This document shows, piece by piece, positions 34,296-45,774 of a DNA stretch of 64,000 nucleotides. Below the pieces are notes generated by a model. That model saw only the letters and a list, made by a program, of their open reading frames with translations. It had not been told where the DNA came from and did no database searches. Position 1 is the first letter of the stretch. Each line of letters starts with the position of its first letter. A program made the position numbers and the translations under genes. Origin of the DNA: Stenocarpella maydis (taxonomy: Eukaryota; Ascomycota; Sordariomycetes; Diaporthales; Diaporthaceae); the NCBI GenBank assembly GCA_002270565.1, contig NQMI01000112.1, positions 1 to 64,000 on the forward strand, given 5' to 3'.

Positions 34296-35666
34296 ATGAC
34301 CACAATGGTATGTTGCCTTACCGTTGTTTTTTTCCCGTTCGACTCTGGTTTCAAGGCTTTCAAAATGATACTTGCGGATCTCTGGGGCTTTGACGTTTTC
34401 ACCCCTGGCAGGCCTAAGCCATCATGGAGACACGCAGTCGTGGTCTTGATTGAAGCCTGTTCATGTTTGGTCACGAAATTACCCACCTATCTGCATTATC
34501 TCGGCTAACATAATGCCCAATACAGGATCTCAGAGTCGGTAACAAGTACCGTATTGGCCGCAAGATTGGCTCCGGCTCCTTCGGTGACATCTACCTCGGC
34601 ACTAACATCATCTCTGGTGAGGAAATCGCCATCAAGCTTGAGAGCGTCAAGGCCAAGCACCCCCAGCTGGAATACGAGGCCCGTGTCTACAAGTCTCTCG
34701 CCGGTGGTGTCGGCATCCCTTTCGTCCGTTGGTTCGGGACAGAATGTGATTACAACGCCATGGTTCTCGACCTCCTCGGGCCCAGTCTGGAGGATCTCTT
34801 CAACTTCTGCAACCGCAAGTTCTCGCTCAAGACCGTCCTCCTGCTGGCCGACCAGCTCATCTCCCGCATCGAATACATCCACGCAAAGTCCTTCATCCAC
34901 CGTGACATCAAGCCGGACAACTTCCTCATGGGCATCGGGAAGCGCGGCAACCAGGTCAATGTTATCGACTTTGGTCTCGCCAAGAAATACCGTGACCCCA
35001 AGACCCACTTCCACATCCCCTACAGAGAGAACAAGAACCTGACCGGAACCGCCCGGTATGCCTCGATCAACACTCATCTTGGAGTCGGTACGTGCCACAG
35101 CCCCACCCCCCCCCAAATTTACCGTGCGTGACTTGTCATTGCTGACTGCCGGTACAGAGCAATCCAGGCGTGACGACATGGAGTCCCTCGGATACGTCAT
35201 GCTGTACTTCTGCCGTGGCTCCCTCCCGTGGCAAGGTCTCAAGGCTGCTACGAAGAAGCAGAAGTACGACCGCATCATGGAGAAGAAGATGACCACCCCC
35301 ACCGAGGTCTTGTGCCGTGGCTTCCCCAACGAGTTCGCCATCTACCTCAACTACACGAGGTCGCTGCGCTTCGACGACAAGCCCGACTACAGCTACCTGC
35401 GCAAGATCTTCCGTGATCTGTTTGTCCGCGAGGGTTTCCAGTACGACTATGTCTTCGACTGGACCGTCTACAAGTACCAGAAGAACGCCGCTCAGATTAA
35501 GCGGGACGAGCAGCAGGCCGAGGACAAGACCGGCGCTGCTTCTGGACAGGCCAACACGGCTGCCGCTACCAAGGCCACTCCTGCCATCCAGAGCAACCGC
35601 GCTCGCAAGATGATCGCTGACAACCCCGACGCCTCCCGGGGCGTCGGCACGAGCGATAGGATGTGA
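34296..35666 (+). CDS. casein kinase I, HRR25/CkiA type (360 aa)
   Basis: Essential Ser/Thr kinase of the CK1 delta/epsilon group, which acts in growth, DNA repair, traffic and circadian control in fungi. Exons are 34296-34307 (only four codons, MTTM), 34526-35087 and 35158-35666, with introns of 218 and 70 bp. Seen: the Gly loop [18 protein letters not shown] Lys41 (IAIKLE), the CK1-specific [10 protein letters not shown], the catalytic loop [10 protein letters not shown] with Asp131, and [14 protein letters not shown]1's SIN-type segment reads [24 protein letters not shown]; the split Glu codon after GV confirms intron 2. The C-terminal tail after about 300 is Gln/Ala/Lys-rich and short. 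Length and order are normal. Confidence 0.96.
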
Positions 35667-37359
35667 GTGCAAAATTAAGCCCGGCCCACTACATTCCTTG
35701 TAAGGAATCCTCCTTCGAGTTTGGTGTGCTTCATAACGCTGGCCGAGGGGAAAATGCTGACAAGAGTGCTGACCATCAGTCTGCGATAACAGGCTGCGCT
35801 CGGCTTCCAGAGGCCAAGGCGCTGCTGGCTCGGGTTACGCTTCCGGTTCCTACCAACGACCCAAGTGATTGCAACATCGCGGCCGTCCGACACTCAGATT
35901 GTTTTATTGTGGAAACAAAGATTGTTCATCCCTGAGCGACACTGGTAGATGGCACGCCGTGATGTCACGGGTCCTTCTGCCGGCGTTTCCTCAAACTTGT
36001 GGCAACATGTCTTCGCTCAGGGATTGCTTTCACGAACATCTCCACTCCACACACGCCCTCTCCTCGTCATCCGGGGGGGCCCTTTTCGTTCTTCGACGTA
36101 TTTCGGTTAGCACTCATGGCTCGGTCAACTCCTGAAGGGCGAGCTGGTTCTACGGCATTGGGTCAGTAGGTACCAGCGTCGACGCCCATATGGAAACGGC
36201 TGAACGGCACGCCCGGTGCACCAATTGCTGGGGCATCGGCATGCTAGGAAGAAGTGTTTCGTTTATGAGATAGCAGAAGCATCACCAGCTTCGCCACTCG
36301 ACGAACCGGACAAAGAGGCGCGAGTCCACCAGAGCTGGTTATTGTCATGGCCATGTCGGCTCTGGGTGCGACCAGCCCCGTCGTTGCTACAAACGCGGCT
36401 ACTATTTGTGGTAGTCCGCCCGACTGCTGAATCTTTTCATCGAGAATACTCTTTTTTTTTCTTTCCTTGTCCTGGTTATCGTTTTTGACTCGAAGAAATC
36501 CGGGGTACATGCTTCTGGGGAGGTAATCATTGAGGGGGGATGTGTTTATTTGTGGGATCTGGACTTCTGCATAGGGGTACGCCACAATGGACCGGAACGA
36601 AGCATCAGCGGTTATTCGCTGATGTTTCTTGAACCCGTCAACTGCTCGACCATTCCCACTATCCAACAAAGACAACAGTCCGTCTCGGGCAGCTTGGATG
36701 GACTAGCGAGGAGATGGCCGTGGCAGCGTGGAAAAGACCCAGCAGTTACCCTGAAGCCCAGTTCGATTTCGTTTTTCTCAGTACCATCCACTCCTTATTT
36801 ACTACCAGTCTGGCTCTGGATCTCTGCTATGACAAGAGTTCCTAGAAGCCTCTCCTGTGTGTCAATTAACCCATGTCTGCAAGATATCAACACGGGCGAG
36901 CGTTGTACTGGGGACGCCTCTATCTCATGGCATCAATCCGTCGGACTGGAGTACAACACACACCTTAGGATTTGCTACTAGTCCCTTGCCGAATCTAAAT
37001 TGCTTTCACAGTCCCTGTTCCCTAGATTGTTGCCACACTGACAGTGATATGACGTTGACCGCAACTCGCTCCGTAGTTGGTTGTGGTGTGTGCTGAAAAA
37101 GACAGGTTCAAGCCTAGGTTCAAGCCTTACTCGTGCAGTGATGAGAATAGACAACCGATCCAGGCAGATGTATCAGGCCGGCCATTATCACAATCCGGCT
37201 AAGACCTGTTGCAGAGCCCTGAGCCCGAGCTTCATGTGTTCAACACCATGTGCTGCCAGAGCGTGGAAGCAGACAGACGCCGCCAGGTTCCAAAGTCAGT
37301 CTCACCCCCACACCCCACCCTAACAGACCCCACCATCTTCCTTTCCAAGGAAAAGATTT

Positions 37360-37362
<3 letters not shown>

Positions 37363-37394
<32 letters not shown>
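37363..37394. repeat. (GT)16 microsatellite
   Basis: A perfect GT dinucleotide run of 32 bp in the intergenic region. Confidence 0.92.
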
Positions 37395-37397
<3 letters not shown>

Positions 37398-37972
37398 CCC
37401 CAGGAACAAAAGGAATCAGGGGAATGTATGGCTTATCTCAACATTTAATGTCAACTCACTGCTGTGGTCAGTACTCTTTTGTTGTTGTCTACGTACGGGC
37501 ACCTGGCCAGTGTGGCATAAAGTCACTTAGTGGCCGCCAGCACCCCCGAACAGTGTCAGGGTCTAGTTGTGGAATGATGCAAGCTGGGACAGAAATACCT
37601 AGGTACTCTTGGGGATTGGTGATAGTTATCCGAGCCTACAACCGGCGTCGTACGCATGTTCACTAACACATACAGTAAGACAAGAGACACGCAGTTGAGT
37701 AGACACCCCTGTAACGCATGCAGTTTCTGGGACGGTCTCGGGTGGGCGAGGGCAGCAGACACGGGTTGAGCAGTACCTGATTGGCTGGCCGGACACCCTT
37801 CCCTTCTTCTGCTTGTTCTTCTTCTGTCGAGGTGAGAGATGTTAAAGTGGGCTGGCGGCTTGTGTGCATGCATGCTTTTGGTACCCAGGCATCTCACTTG
37901 GTCCTTGGAGATTCTTTGGGGGTGGGCTAGGGGATGGGTATGGGCTGGCCTCCGTGAGCACATAGACTAGCT

Positions 37973-37999
37973 GTATATATATGTATATATATATATATA
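37973..37999. repeat. (TA)n microsatellite
   Basis: An almost pure alternating T/A run with one G. A second TATATATA stretch lies about 45 bp on. Confidence 0.85.
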
Positions 38000-38619
38000 C
38001 ATACACACCTAGGTAGATACATGTGTACAGATCTTTAAAAGTATATATATACATCCCCCCTCTTGGGCGGCCTTCCTGGTGCTGTTTACTTGGTGTACGT
38101 GTTCATACAGGCCCAGTGTGCCTTGTCTGGGAAGTGACTTGGTTCCTCCCTCAGTCTCATGGGGTGGTCGTGTGACTCTCCCTCATGGGTGTGATGACGA
38201 AGGGGAGGCAGGTGCAACTGGGCTCTAGGCAGCTTGCTAGCCTTGGGCAGTCACTCTGGTCTCGAGCCATTTTGTTTTCCTTTCCCTCTTCTCCTGTCTT
38301 CTCTCCCGAGGTTATTTCTTTGTCCCCTTCTCATCCACTCGCAGGGCGTCATTCTGGTCAACAATCATTGCTAAGAGCATAGCATCATCGTTCCAGGCAA
38401 AGATTCAGGCACACAGATCGATCTCGTTCGGTTACATCCGCCACCCCACCCCGCTGTCCTCGCAGCTTAAACAAACCCCATTCCGGCCTCGGCCCGCCGA
38501 TCGCAGCAGAACCCACGAGGGCCCTGACCCTGACACCCGGGTTCCTTGAGCCCCATCCGCACGGGCTTCCCACACCTCTCCATCTTCTTCTGCCACTACA
38601 ACACTCATTGCCCGTCACC

Positions 38620-40397
38620 ATGACCCCAGCCGCTTCTCTGGACCTGTTCGTCCTGACCTTCAACTGCGCAAAGAAAATCATCGACGTTGACGTCTTCGCA
38701 CGACACCTGCAGCATGCCCTCCAGCAGCATGGCCGGAGGAAGGAAGCCGACCACCCCCAGCTGCCCGACCTGGTCGTCTTGTAAGTCCTCCAACTCCATG
38801 GCAGAAGCGACCTTCCCACACAATTGGTACTGACTCCTCTGCCCCCCACAGCTCGCTACAAGAGATCTCGCCCCTGCCGCAGAGCTTCGTCGGTGGATTA
38901 TTGCTGAACCCCTACCTCATGCCGTTCAAGGAGGCACTCAACCTCGCTGCCTCTGGCATTGAAGAACAGCAGCAGCAGCAGCAGCAGCAAGAGAACCCCA
39001 CAGGTTCTGCCTCAACACGGCCTCGCCAAATCCAGAGTCTGAAACGCTCAAAAACTGCCCTCTTGACCCTGTTGCGCCGGCAACAAGACTACCCGTACAA
39101 GCTGGTGGGCTCCCGCAATGTCGGTATGACCGCAATAATGCTGTTCACCCGCAAGCCCGACGCCATCCACCATATCCAATTCGCCGAGTGCGCTTTCGGT
39201 TTTGCCGACATGGGCAACAAGGGCGCTGTCGCACTGAGGGTCACGTATTCGGGCGCTGGCCACACCGGCGACGACGACGCGGAGTGGTCACGTGGGGCTG
39301 CCACTGAATCTGCAGCGGCGGGGGAGCAGAGGACTACGGTCATCACCTTCGTCGCCACGCACCTTGCAGCCATGGAGTACAATTTGCGGAGGAGGAATGC
39401 CAACTGGGCAAGCATCGTCTCCTCTTGCACGTTTGAGAACCCCAAAGACGTCGTATCTCGAGAATTCCACCAGATGTCTGAGCCTTGCGCTAAGAACGTC
39501 ATCGGCGCTTCGACGACCAAAGGGGGTAAACAAACCGACGGCGGCCAGGACATACCCCCTCCCACCGAAGACGAACGCGCTCGTCTACTCAAGCGACACC
39601 AGACATTCAATTCCATGCCCAAAGACGAAGCGAGACGGTTGCACGATGCAACCATCTTCAAGCCGGGCAGCCACTTCTTTGTTGCTGGGGACCTAAACTA
39701 TCGCGTCAGCACAAAATCGCCACACACAACAGCCACATTCCCGACGCTGGACAACTACCTGCCCTTCTTTGAGCATGACCAGCTCACCGCAGAGAGGCGC
39801 GAAAACCGCACACTTCATGGCCTTTCCGAGGCTGAGGTCAAATTCCCGCCCACCTACAAGATCCAGCACCTAGGCCCTGACAGGTCATCCGAGGCCGTCA
39901 ACAAGCACGAGATCCAGGCTGGCGGCGACGACGTCGTCCCCTGGAAGTGGGCATCCCACCGCTGGCCTGGATGGTGCGACCGTATACTCTACCTCGACAT
40001 TCCCTCGTGGGTGAAACGGAGATACGGAGACCAAGCAGCGGATATAGTCGTCCACAAGTACAATTCGATGCCAACCATGCTAAGCTCAGATCACCAGCCA
40101 GTGTTTCTTCGCGTCTCGGTGCCACTTCTGACCCCGAAGGAGCTGTCGCCCGTCGAAGGCGACGAGGGAGACACGGCCGAAGTCACGGAAACCTCGACGG
40201 AATGCGCCGACCCACGGGTGCGACTGCCAGTCCCCGTGGATTTAGCGGCCTGGGAACGGCGGGCGAGTGCGCGGAAGAAGGAAATCACGACGGGCATGAT
40301 GACGCTATTTTTCTCCACGAGGGAGGGTGCGGTGGTGCTGGGCACGGTGGCCGTGGTTTCCCTTATGACGTGGTGGCTGTATCGAGGCGGTCTGTAG
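38620..40397 (+). CDS. tail-anchored inositol-polyphosphate/phosphoinositide 5-phosphatase (568 aa)
   Basis: Removes the 5-phosphate from phosphoinositides or inositol phosphates. Exons are 38620-38780 and 38852-40397; the 71-bp intron (GTAAGT to CCCACAG) splits the Phe codon of VVFSLQEI. Seen: the entry motif FVLTFNCAKK, the magnesium-binding Glu58 in LQEI, DMGNKGAVALR, THLAA near residue 220, FVAGDLNYRV (about 330-340), KFPPTYK (about 385), WPGWCDRILYLD (about 425-436) and SSDHQPVF (about 465), all diagnostic of the IPPc domain. An eight-Gln run (CAG repeat) follows near residue 95. The last 25 residues form a membrane span (VVLGTVAVVSLMTWWLY) with a four-residue tail, so the enzyme is probably tail-anchored in the ER or a related membrane with its domain in the cytosol. 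Confidence 0.94.
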
Positions 40398-41556
40398 GGC
40401 AGGAGCCTCTGGGCAAGCGCGAAGAGGTTCCTTGGAAGTCTTGGGAGGCGCACTTAGACACCATTCACCATACAACACACGATAGATACCCCCGTAGTCA
40501 CTAGCGAATTAACAATAGCGGCTTTACCACAGCAATTTGGCTGCTGGACTCCCCACGGCCCCCAGACCTATGACACCTGTGCGATGTGACTTTGAGCGGG
40601 TTACGGTTTTGTGTCCCTTTCTGTCTATCCCACCTCCAACACAAGATGGGTCGGCTAGGGGGAACATGGTCCCTTGGACAGTATAGTAACTCGGGGTGAG
40701 CCGAGCTGGGCCAGGGCAGGTGGGACGAGATTCGGTGGGTGACGGGAGAGGTGTATTGTGATGGTGCCCGGGGGGGGGTGGTGTGTTGAAGACCAAGGAA
40801 TACCTAGTTATGGAGGAGGCGTTTAGGAATGGATACACATGTATACACATACACACACACATCCGCAAGGTCAGATCAAGCATCTTAAAGGACAAGCAGG
40901 TGAGGCTGGCGAGACCCACGGCTGATAGATGGCCCGGCCCGCCAACGTCTGGCGGCTGTCTCGTCTGCTTTTAATTCTGCCCCCGTGTGCGTCTGTATTT
41001 ATTTGCACACGGTGAATTTTTTTTTTTTGAAAAAAAAAAAACCAGAAAAAAAAACCGCTGATGATCAAAACATAACAAAACAAAAACGTGGTACAGTCGT
41101 CGCTCATTTCATGGCGTTTTCAATGCGCTGTCTCTAGAACTTCTCCCTGTCTCTCTCATGCTCATATTGCCCACACTTGCGCTCTCTCACGGGCGCCCCT
41201 CCCCCATGGGCTGCGCTTTCAAAACAGCCGGCTGGGGATATTTAGATAACTCACACCCCGGACCAGAATAAATCCAAAAGGAAGAGAGAGAGGGGGGGGG
41301 GAGGATGGATGAGCGGGGTGATTCCCGCTCAGAGAGGATATATCGCGCCCATGTAATATATCTTTGTCCTGTTCATCCTCCTCTTCCTGGCCTACACCGC
41401 CCTCCCCCCCCCCCACCTCATTGTGCCCAAGAAAACGGTGCACAATATTCAAATCATAACCACCAAAACCCCAAAGATGCCGGGCAGAGGCCGGTCCCGT
41501 CCGCGCGACCCAGGTCTAGAAATCCCAAGGAGACAAAGCACTGCCTTTTTTTCGGT
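40398..41556. other. convergent intergenic region
   Basis: About 1.2 kb between the 3' ends of the 5-phosphatase (+) and kinase (-) genes. It contains T-run/A-run pairs around 41,017-41,055 and G/C homopolymers. No gene is supported. Confidence 0.65.
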
Positions 41557-42964
41557 TTAAAAATCCTGGAAATACCCGTCATACTTGTCCCTCAGGTTGT
41601 CCGTGTACTCGTCCCGCGTGGCGTCCTCCTCCGGGTAGATGTCGAAGCACTGCGCGTCGCCGGGGTACCGGATGGGCGGGATGATGGGGCCCCTGTGCCG
41701 ACGGTTGAGCACGTCATCCCAGTTCACGCCCCGGAAGAAGGGGTGCTCCTTGACGCGCCTGGCGCCCCCGCTCACGTTGCCCAGCCGCCGCGACCGGTCC
41801 GCGTTGCAAAAGGACCGGATTATGTCCTGCGCCTCGGGCGAGATTGGGGGCTCCTGTGGGAAGATCACGGGCTTTTCGACGATCCTATTGGTTTCGGGGG
41901 CCCCGGCGGTCAGTAAAATGAAAAAAAAAAAAAGGTTCAAGACACTATGCGCTGCTTTGGGGGGGGGCACATACTGCTTGTATATCTCGATTGGGTTCTG
42001 GTGCCAGAACGGGGGGTAGCCCGTCAGGAACTCGTATATCAATATCCCCAGGGCCCACCAGTCCACGGCCGTCGTGTGGCCCTTGTTGTGTATGACCTCC
42101 GGGGCCAGGTACTCGGGCGTGCCGCACAGCGTGTACGTCTCGGAGGCGGCGCCGTCCCTCCCGCCGAGGCGCTTCGCGAAGCCAAAGTCGACGAGCTTGA
42201 TGTGGCCCTCCTCATCCAGGAGCAGGTTCTCGGGCTTGAGGTCCCGGTAGGCTACCCCGCCCTGCTGCTCGTGCAGGTACTCGAGGACGAGGACGATCTC
42301 GGCGGCGTAGAAGCGCGCCGTCTTCTCGTCGAAGCGGCGGAACTTGCGCAGGTACGAGAAGAGCTCGCCGCCGGGCACGTAGTCGAGGAGGAGGTAGAGC
42401 GACTCGCGGTCGGAGAAGGAGGCCAGGAGGTTCGTTATGAACGGGTGGCCGCTCACCTCGCCCAGGATCGCCCGCTCGTGCCGGACGTGGTCGATCTGCT
42501 TCAGCTTGATCACTGTGCGCGTCTTGCTTGTCAGCCACACGAGATGCGACGCCGGCCGCGGCGGCGGGGGGACAGGTGCCAGGACGAGGTAGGTACTCTT
42601 TGTCTCTCACAGACCTTCTGTTTTCCGGAGGATCTTGAGCGCAAATACTCTGCTCCGCTCGGCTTCGTTCTTTGGATTTGCCAAGCGCACAAGACACACG
42701 CGAGCGAACGTGCCTTTTGAGTAACAGTCCTTGTCAGCCCGGCCCAGTCTCTCTCCCCAAGAGTACATGGTTATTATTCTACATACCCGTGCCTAGAGTC
42801 CGCACCTTGGCGAAGTCGTCTAGTTGCAGTTTTCTCGACGTCTTGGATGCATCATTGGGTGCGCCAGGAGTTATTACGCCGCTCATGGCCTGCGCCTTGT
42901 CTCGATTCCGACCTGCACCTGTGTGGCCTACTGCTGTTGGCACCTGTGCCACTGTCGCGGCCAT
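41557..42964 (-). CDS. AGC kinase, cAMP-dependent protein kinase catalytic subunit, second (PkaC2/CPK2-like) type (380 aa)
   Basis: Exons are 42964-42787, 42713-42615, 42512-41975 and 41884-41557; introns are 73, 102 and 90 bp. The start is the ATG at 42964 (AAAATGG context); the frame extends upstream only to a TTG codon. Seen: Gly loop TLGTGTFARV, ATP Lys86 (FALKILRK), catalytic YRDLKPEN with Asp183, DFGFAKR with Asp201, an activation loop with Thr220 in TYTLCGTPEYLAPEV, and the AGC tail ending in FQDF, a hydrophobic motif truncated at the C-terminus as in PKA. The short N-terminus (about 50 residues before the kinase domain) fits the second fungal PKA subunit rather than the main, longer one. 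The donor of intron 2 (GTCTGT) is weak, but the join is confirmed by frame and family text (KTE-VIKLKQ). Confidence 0.88.
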
Positions 42965-45774
42965 TTTAGGGCCCTCGAGGGAACCGATGTTCTGGTGCGA
43001 TCGTGTGAGACGTCGCTTGCGCGCCCGCTGCAACGCTCGGGGAGTCGTACCGGAGCAGCAGCAGGTGGCTGCTCTGCGACGTTAGTCAGGCAGGAGACCA
43101 ATTCCTGCTATAGTAAAAAGGGGCTGAGCGCGCGGGTGCGTCTCTGCAAGCCTCGTATACAGACTTCGCCCCGGGTCCGGAGTTGCGCGCTCGGAGGCTC
43201 GTGTGGTTAGTAGTGGCCGGGACTATGTAGGTGGCACCGTTCTGTGTGTTGCGTCGTGCGCCGGCACCGTTATAACGGCGCTGAGTTGTGAGACGTCGGA
43301 ATGGGCGCGAGGCGTGTCATGCCTCGGAGGACCGTTGAGAAGAGGTATGCCCGCTGAGACAAGACGTTGGGGGGCGCCGTTTGTGATAATCAATGCGGGG
43401 GGGGGGGGCTGAAGGATCAACGACACTTGATTGGCATTGGCTGCCCATTCATGGCCTGGTCTGCTTCTTTATGGGCCGGGCCGGTTCGAGAAGCAGTTGG
43501 CAGTCAGTGGCGACGAATGCTGACAATAGGGTTTTGGCAGTCAGGGGTTGGACAAGGAGGCCAAGCCAGCAGGGCTGTGTCTGCAAAAGGAATTATGTAG
43601 GTGGGATGGGAGGCGAGGAGAGGTCAAACGCAACCCTCGGGGACAAGGTCGAGTAGCCGGGGCAGAGTGGTGTCGCGCGGAGGATGCGTTTCGTAACTGG
43701 ATCTGCGGTAGTCCTGCAAAATTGTGGATTGGATATTGGCGCCGAGGGATTTGCGAGCAGCAGCCGGATCTCGTGGCTCGGCCGCCTGTGCTGCAGAGAG
43801 AGAGAGCCCCCCAGGGAACCACTGCTTATTCTGATGCCGGGCCAGGGGGATCGAGTGGCTGTTCGCCGCGCTTATCGTGCAAGAGTAGGGCCGGAACAGC
43901 GAGTGATTTGACGTCACGGCTGCAGATCGATCGCAAACCTAATTCTGAACATGCATCTTGACGGGTGCGGACGAGAGCAGCCTGGCAGGACGTCACCCGC
44001 ACACACCCACCCCTCTTGCGCTGCCTTTCCCGCTGCAGACGTAGCCGGCCGGGATCCTCGACCCGGAATAGCGGGGCTGACCTTTGGATGACCCTGGGGT
44101 TCAGGACGACATACGGGATGGTGTTGCAGATGAAGGAGGGACTAGTCTGCTCAAGAAATTAAAAGGGGCCTGCTATGAGCACAGTTGAGCAGCCGGGCCT
44201 GCCGCGACTTGCCCACGAGGCCGTCATGCAGGCGCTATCATATCGAGTCTGTGTTACACAGCACAGTAGCAGCGTGGGGCGGAGAAACCAACGGGCCTGG
44301 GCGGCTCGAGGAAGGCCTTCACGCGCATGTTGTTCTGGCCCGGGCCGGGATGCAAGCACGAGGCTCTTGTTCTGGTTCGGAGGACAGGTGGTGGAGGTCG
44401 CATGCGGGAATTGGATACAACATCATCAGGTGCGCTTGCGGGGCTCGGCGCTTCTGACACGCACAGGGCGCAAAGGCTCAGTGTCGCAGATCCAACTGAG
44501 TGAGTGGATGGAGACCCGAGGACATTGAAGCGCGGGTGATGCCGTGCGAACGCGCAGCCTCGGCGCTTGGGTGCAGAAGAGTTGCTGCATGTACTGTGCT
44601 GGAGACTCGCACGAGGAGACTGGAGTAGATCTGTGCCCCATGGTGTGAGATGCGACGTCGACGTCGGCCACAAGCCGCTTCATTGTGCTTCAGTACAGCG
44701 GGGCCCAAAGGTCGGCTCGGGAGCATGAACTTGATCTGTGCCTGCTGGCGGCGTCGGCGGCAGCAGCAGACGATGCTGAAACGACACGAGCTGCAGCTGG
44801 CCAGGTCAAATATGGTTGGAGTCTCTGCCTGCCAGGTAGTATAAGTATAAGTATACTAAGTAAGTGGTTTCTGGTCAAGCACGGCAACCGTGAGGCTCAT
44901 GGCCATGCAGGCGTGCATCCAATGTGTGCGGCTTGGCAGGCAGGTCAGTTGACAGCTGCAGCTGGGGCTGGGTCTGTCTGCGTATGAGGATCCACATGAG
45001 ACAGTAACCACACCCCACCTGGCTCCCGTGGCTCCCATGTTTTGTTTTGAAATCGGGGATACAATTCGTGCCAGCAAAAGGAGGAGGGGTACATCGGTAC
45101 ACACCCATCACTCAACGCCATGGCTGTAGATGATCGGAGAGTAGCATGCAGGCCCTTTTGCATATGCCAGGTATGCTCATGCAATTGTCGATTGTATGCA
45201 TGCTGGGTGTGTTTGTTCATGAGTACGGATTAGGAGCGTTGGACGTTTGGCATTGGCCGCGGGTGGGTGCTGTTGTTGTTGGAGGTGGTTGAATTTCTAC
45301 TACAGCTCTAGGTAGGTACATTGTTACATCAGGAGAGACCAAGAGCAGGACAGGGGACAGACGGGGCGGATGGGGTCTCAAATGTGTTAGGTCGGCGGTG
45401 GGGAATGTGGCATTTGCTTAGCGCATCTTGGTGTAGTGCAGCCGCACCCTCCCTGGTTTCCCCTGGTCCCGCCCGCTGCTGTCCATTGCGCTGACCCTCC
45501 TCCAGCTTGAGATACCCCATCCACATCCACATCCACAACCACAACCACCACAGCCCAAGACCACGCCTTTCGCGATACTCCCTCCCCACGGGCTGCCCGA
45601 ACAGGACCCGTACGAGTCCTGCACCAGCTTCTGCCACCAGCGACACGCGCCTCTCCGGGCCATGCTCTGACGTCCCCCACCTTCTCTGCCCGGAACCCCT
45701 GGCGAGCGAGACCCCGCGACCCGAGACCGTGACGGCATCGAGGGCGCCCCGTGGCCCTTGCAACCCAGGCAGCC
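42965..45774. other. divergent intergenic region between PKA and Rab GAP genes
   Basis: About 2.8 kb that must hold both promoters. No supported gene: the open frames are GC-driven and carry no motif. A long G run lies at about 43,395. A short TATAAG repeat occurs near 44,840. Confidence 0.6.

Larger units (their letters stand above)
35667..38619. other. intergenic region between casein kinase I and 5-phosphatase genes
   Basis: About 3 kb with no supported gene. It includes two simple repeats, listed separately, a tandem 13-bp duplication (AGGTTCAAGCCTA type) near 37,108-37,132, and copies of the TACCTAGGTA palindrome. The last 250 bp are CT-rich, as expected of a promoter and leader for the next gene. 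Confidence 0.6.

Noticed and set aside
36244..36675. 143-codon minus-strand frame
   Set aside because: Opens with a TTG codon, no motif, in intergenic DNA; not distinguishable from chance.
37105..37135. GGTTCAAGCC box resembling a tRNA B-box, present twice
   Set aside because: A tandem duplication of 13 bp; no tRNA cloverleaf fits upstream.
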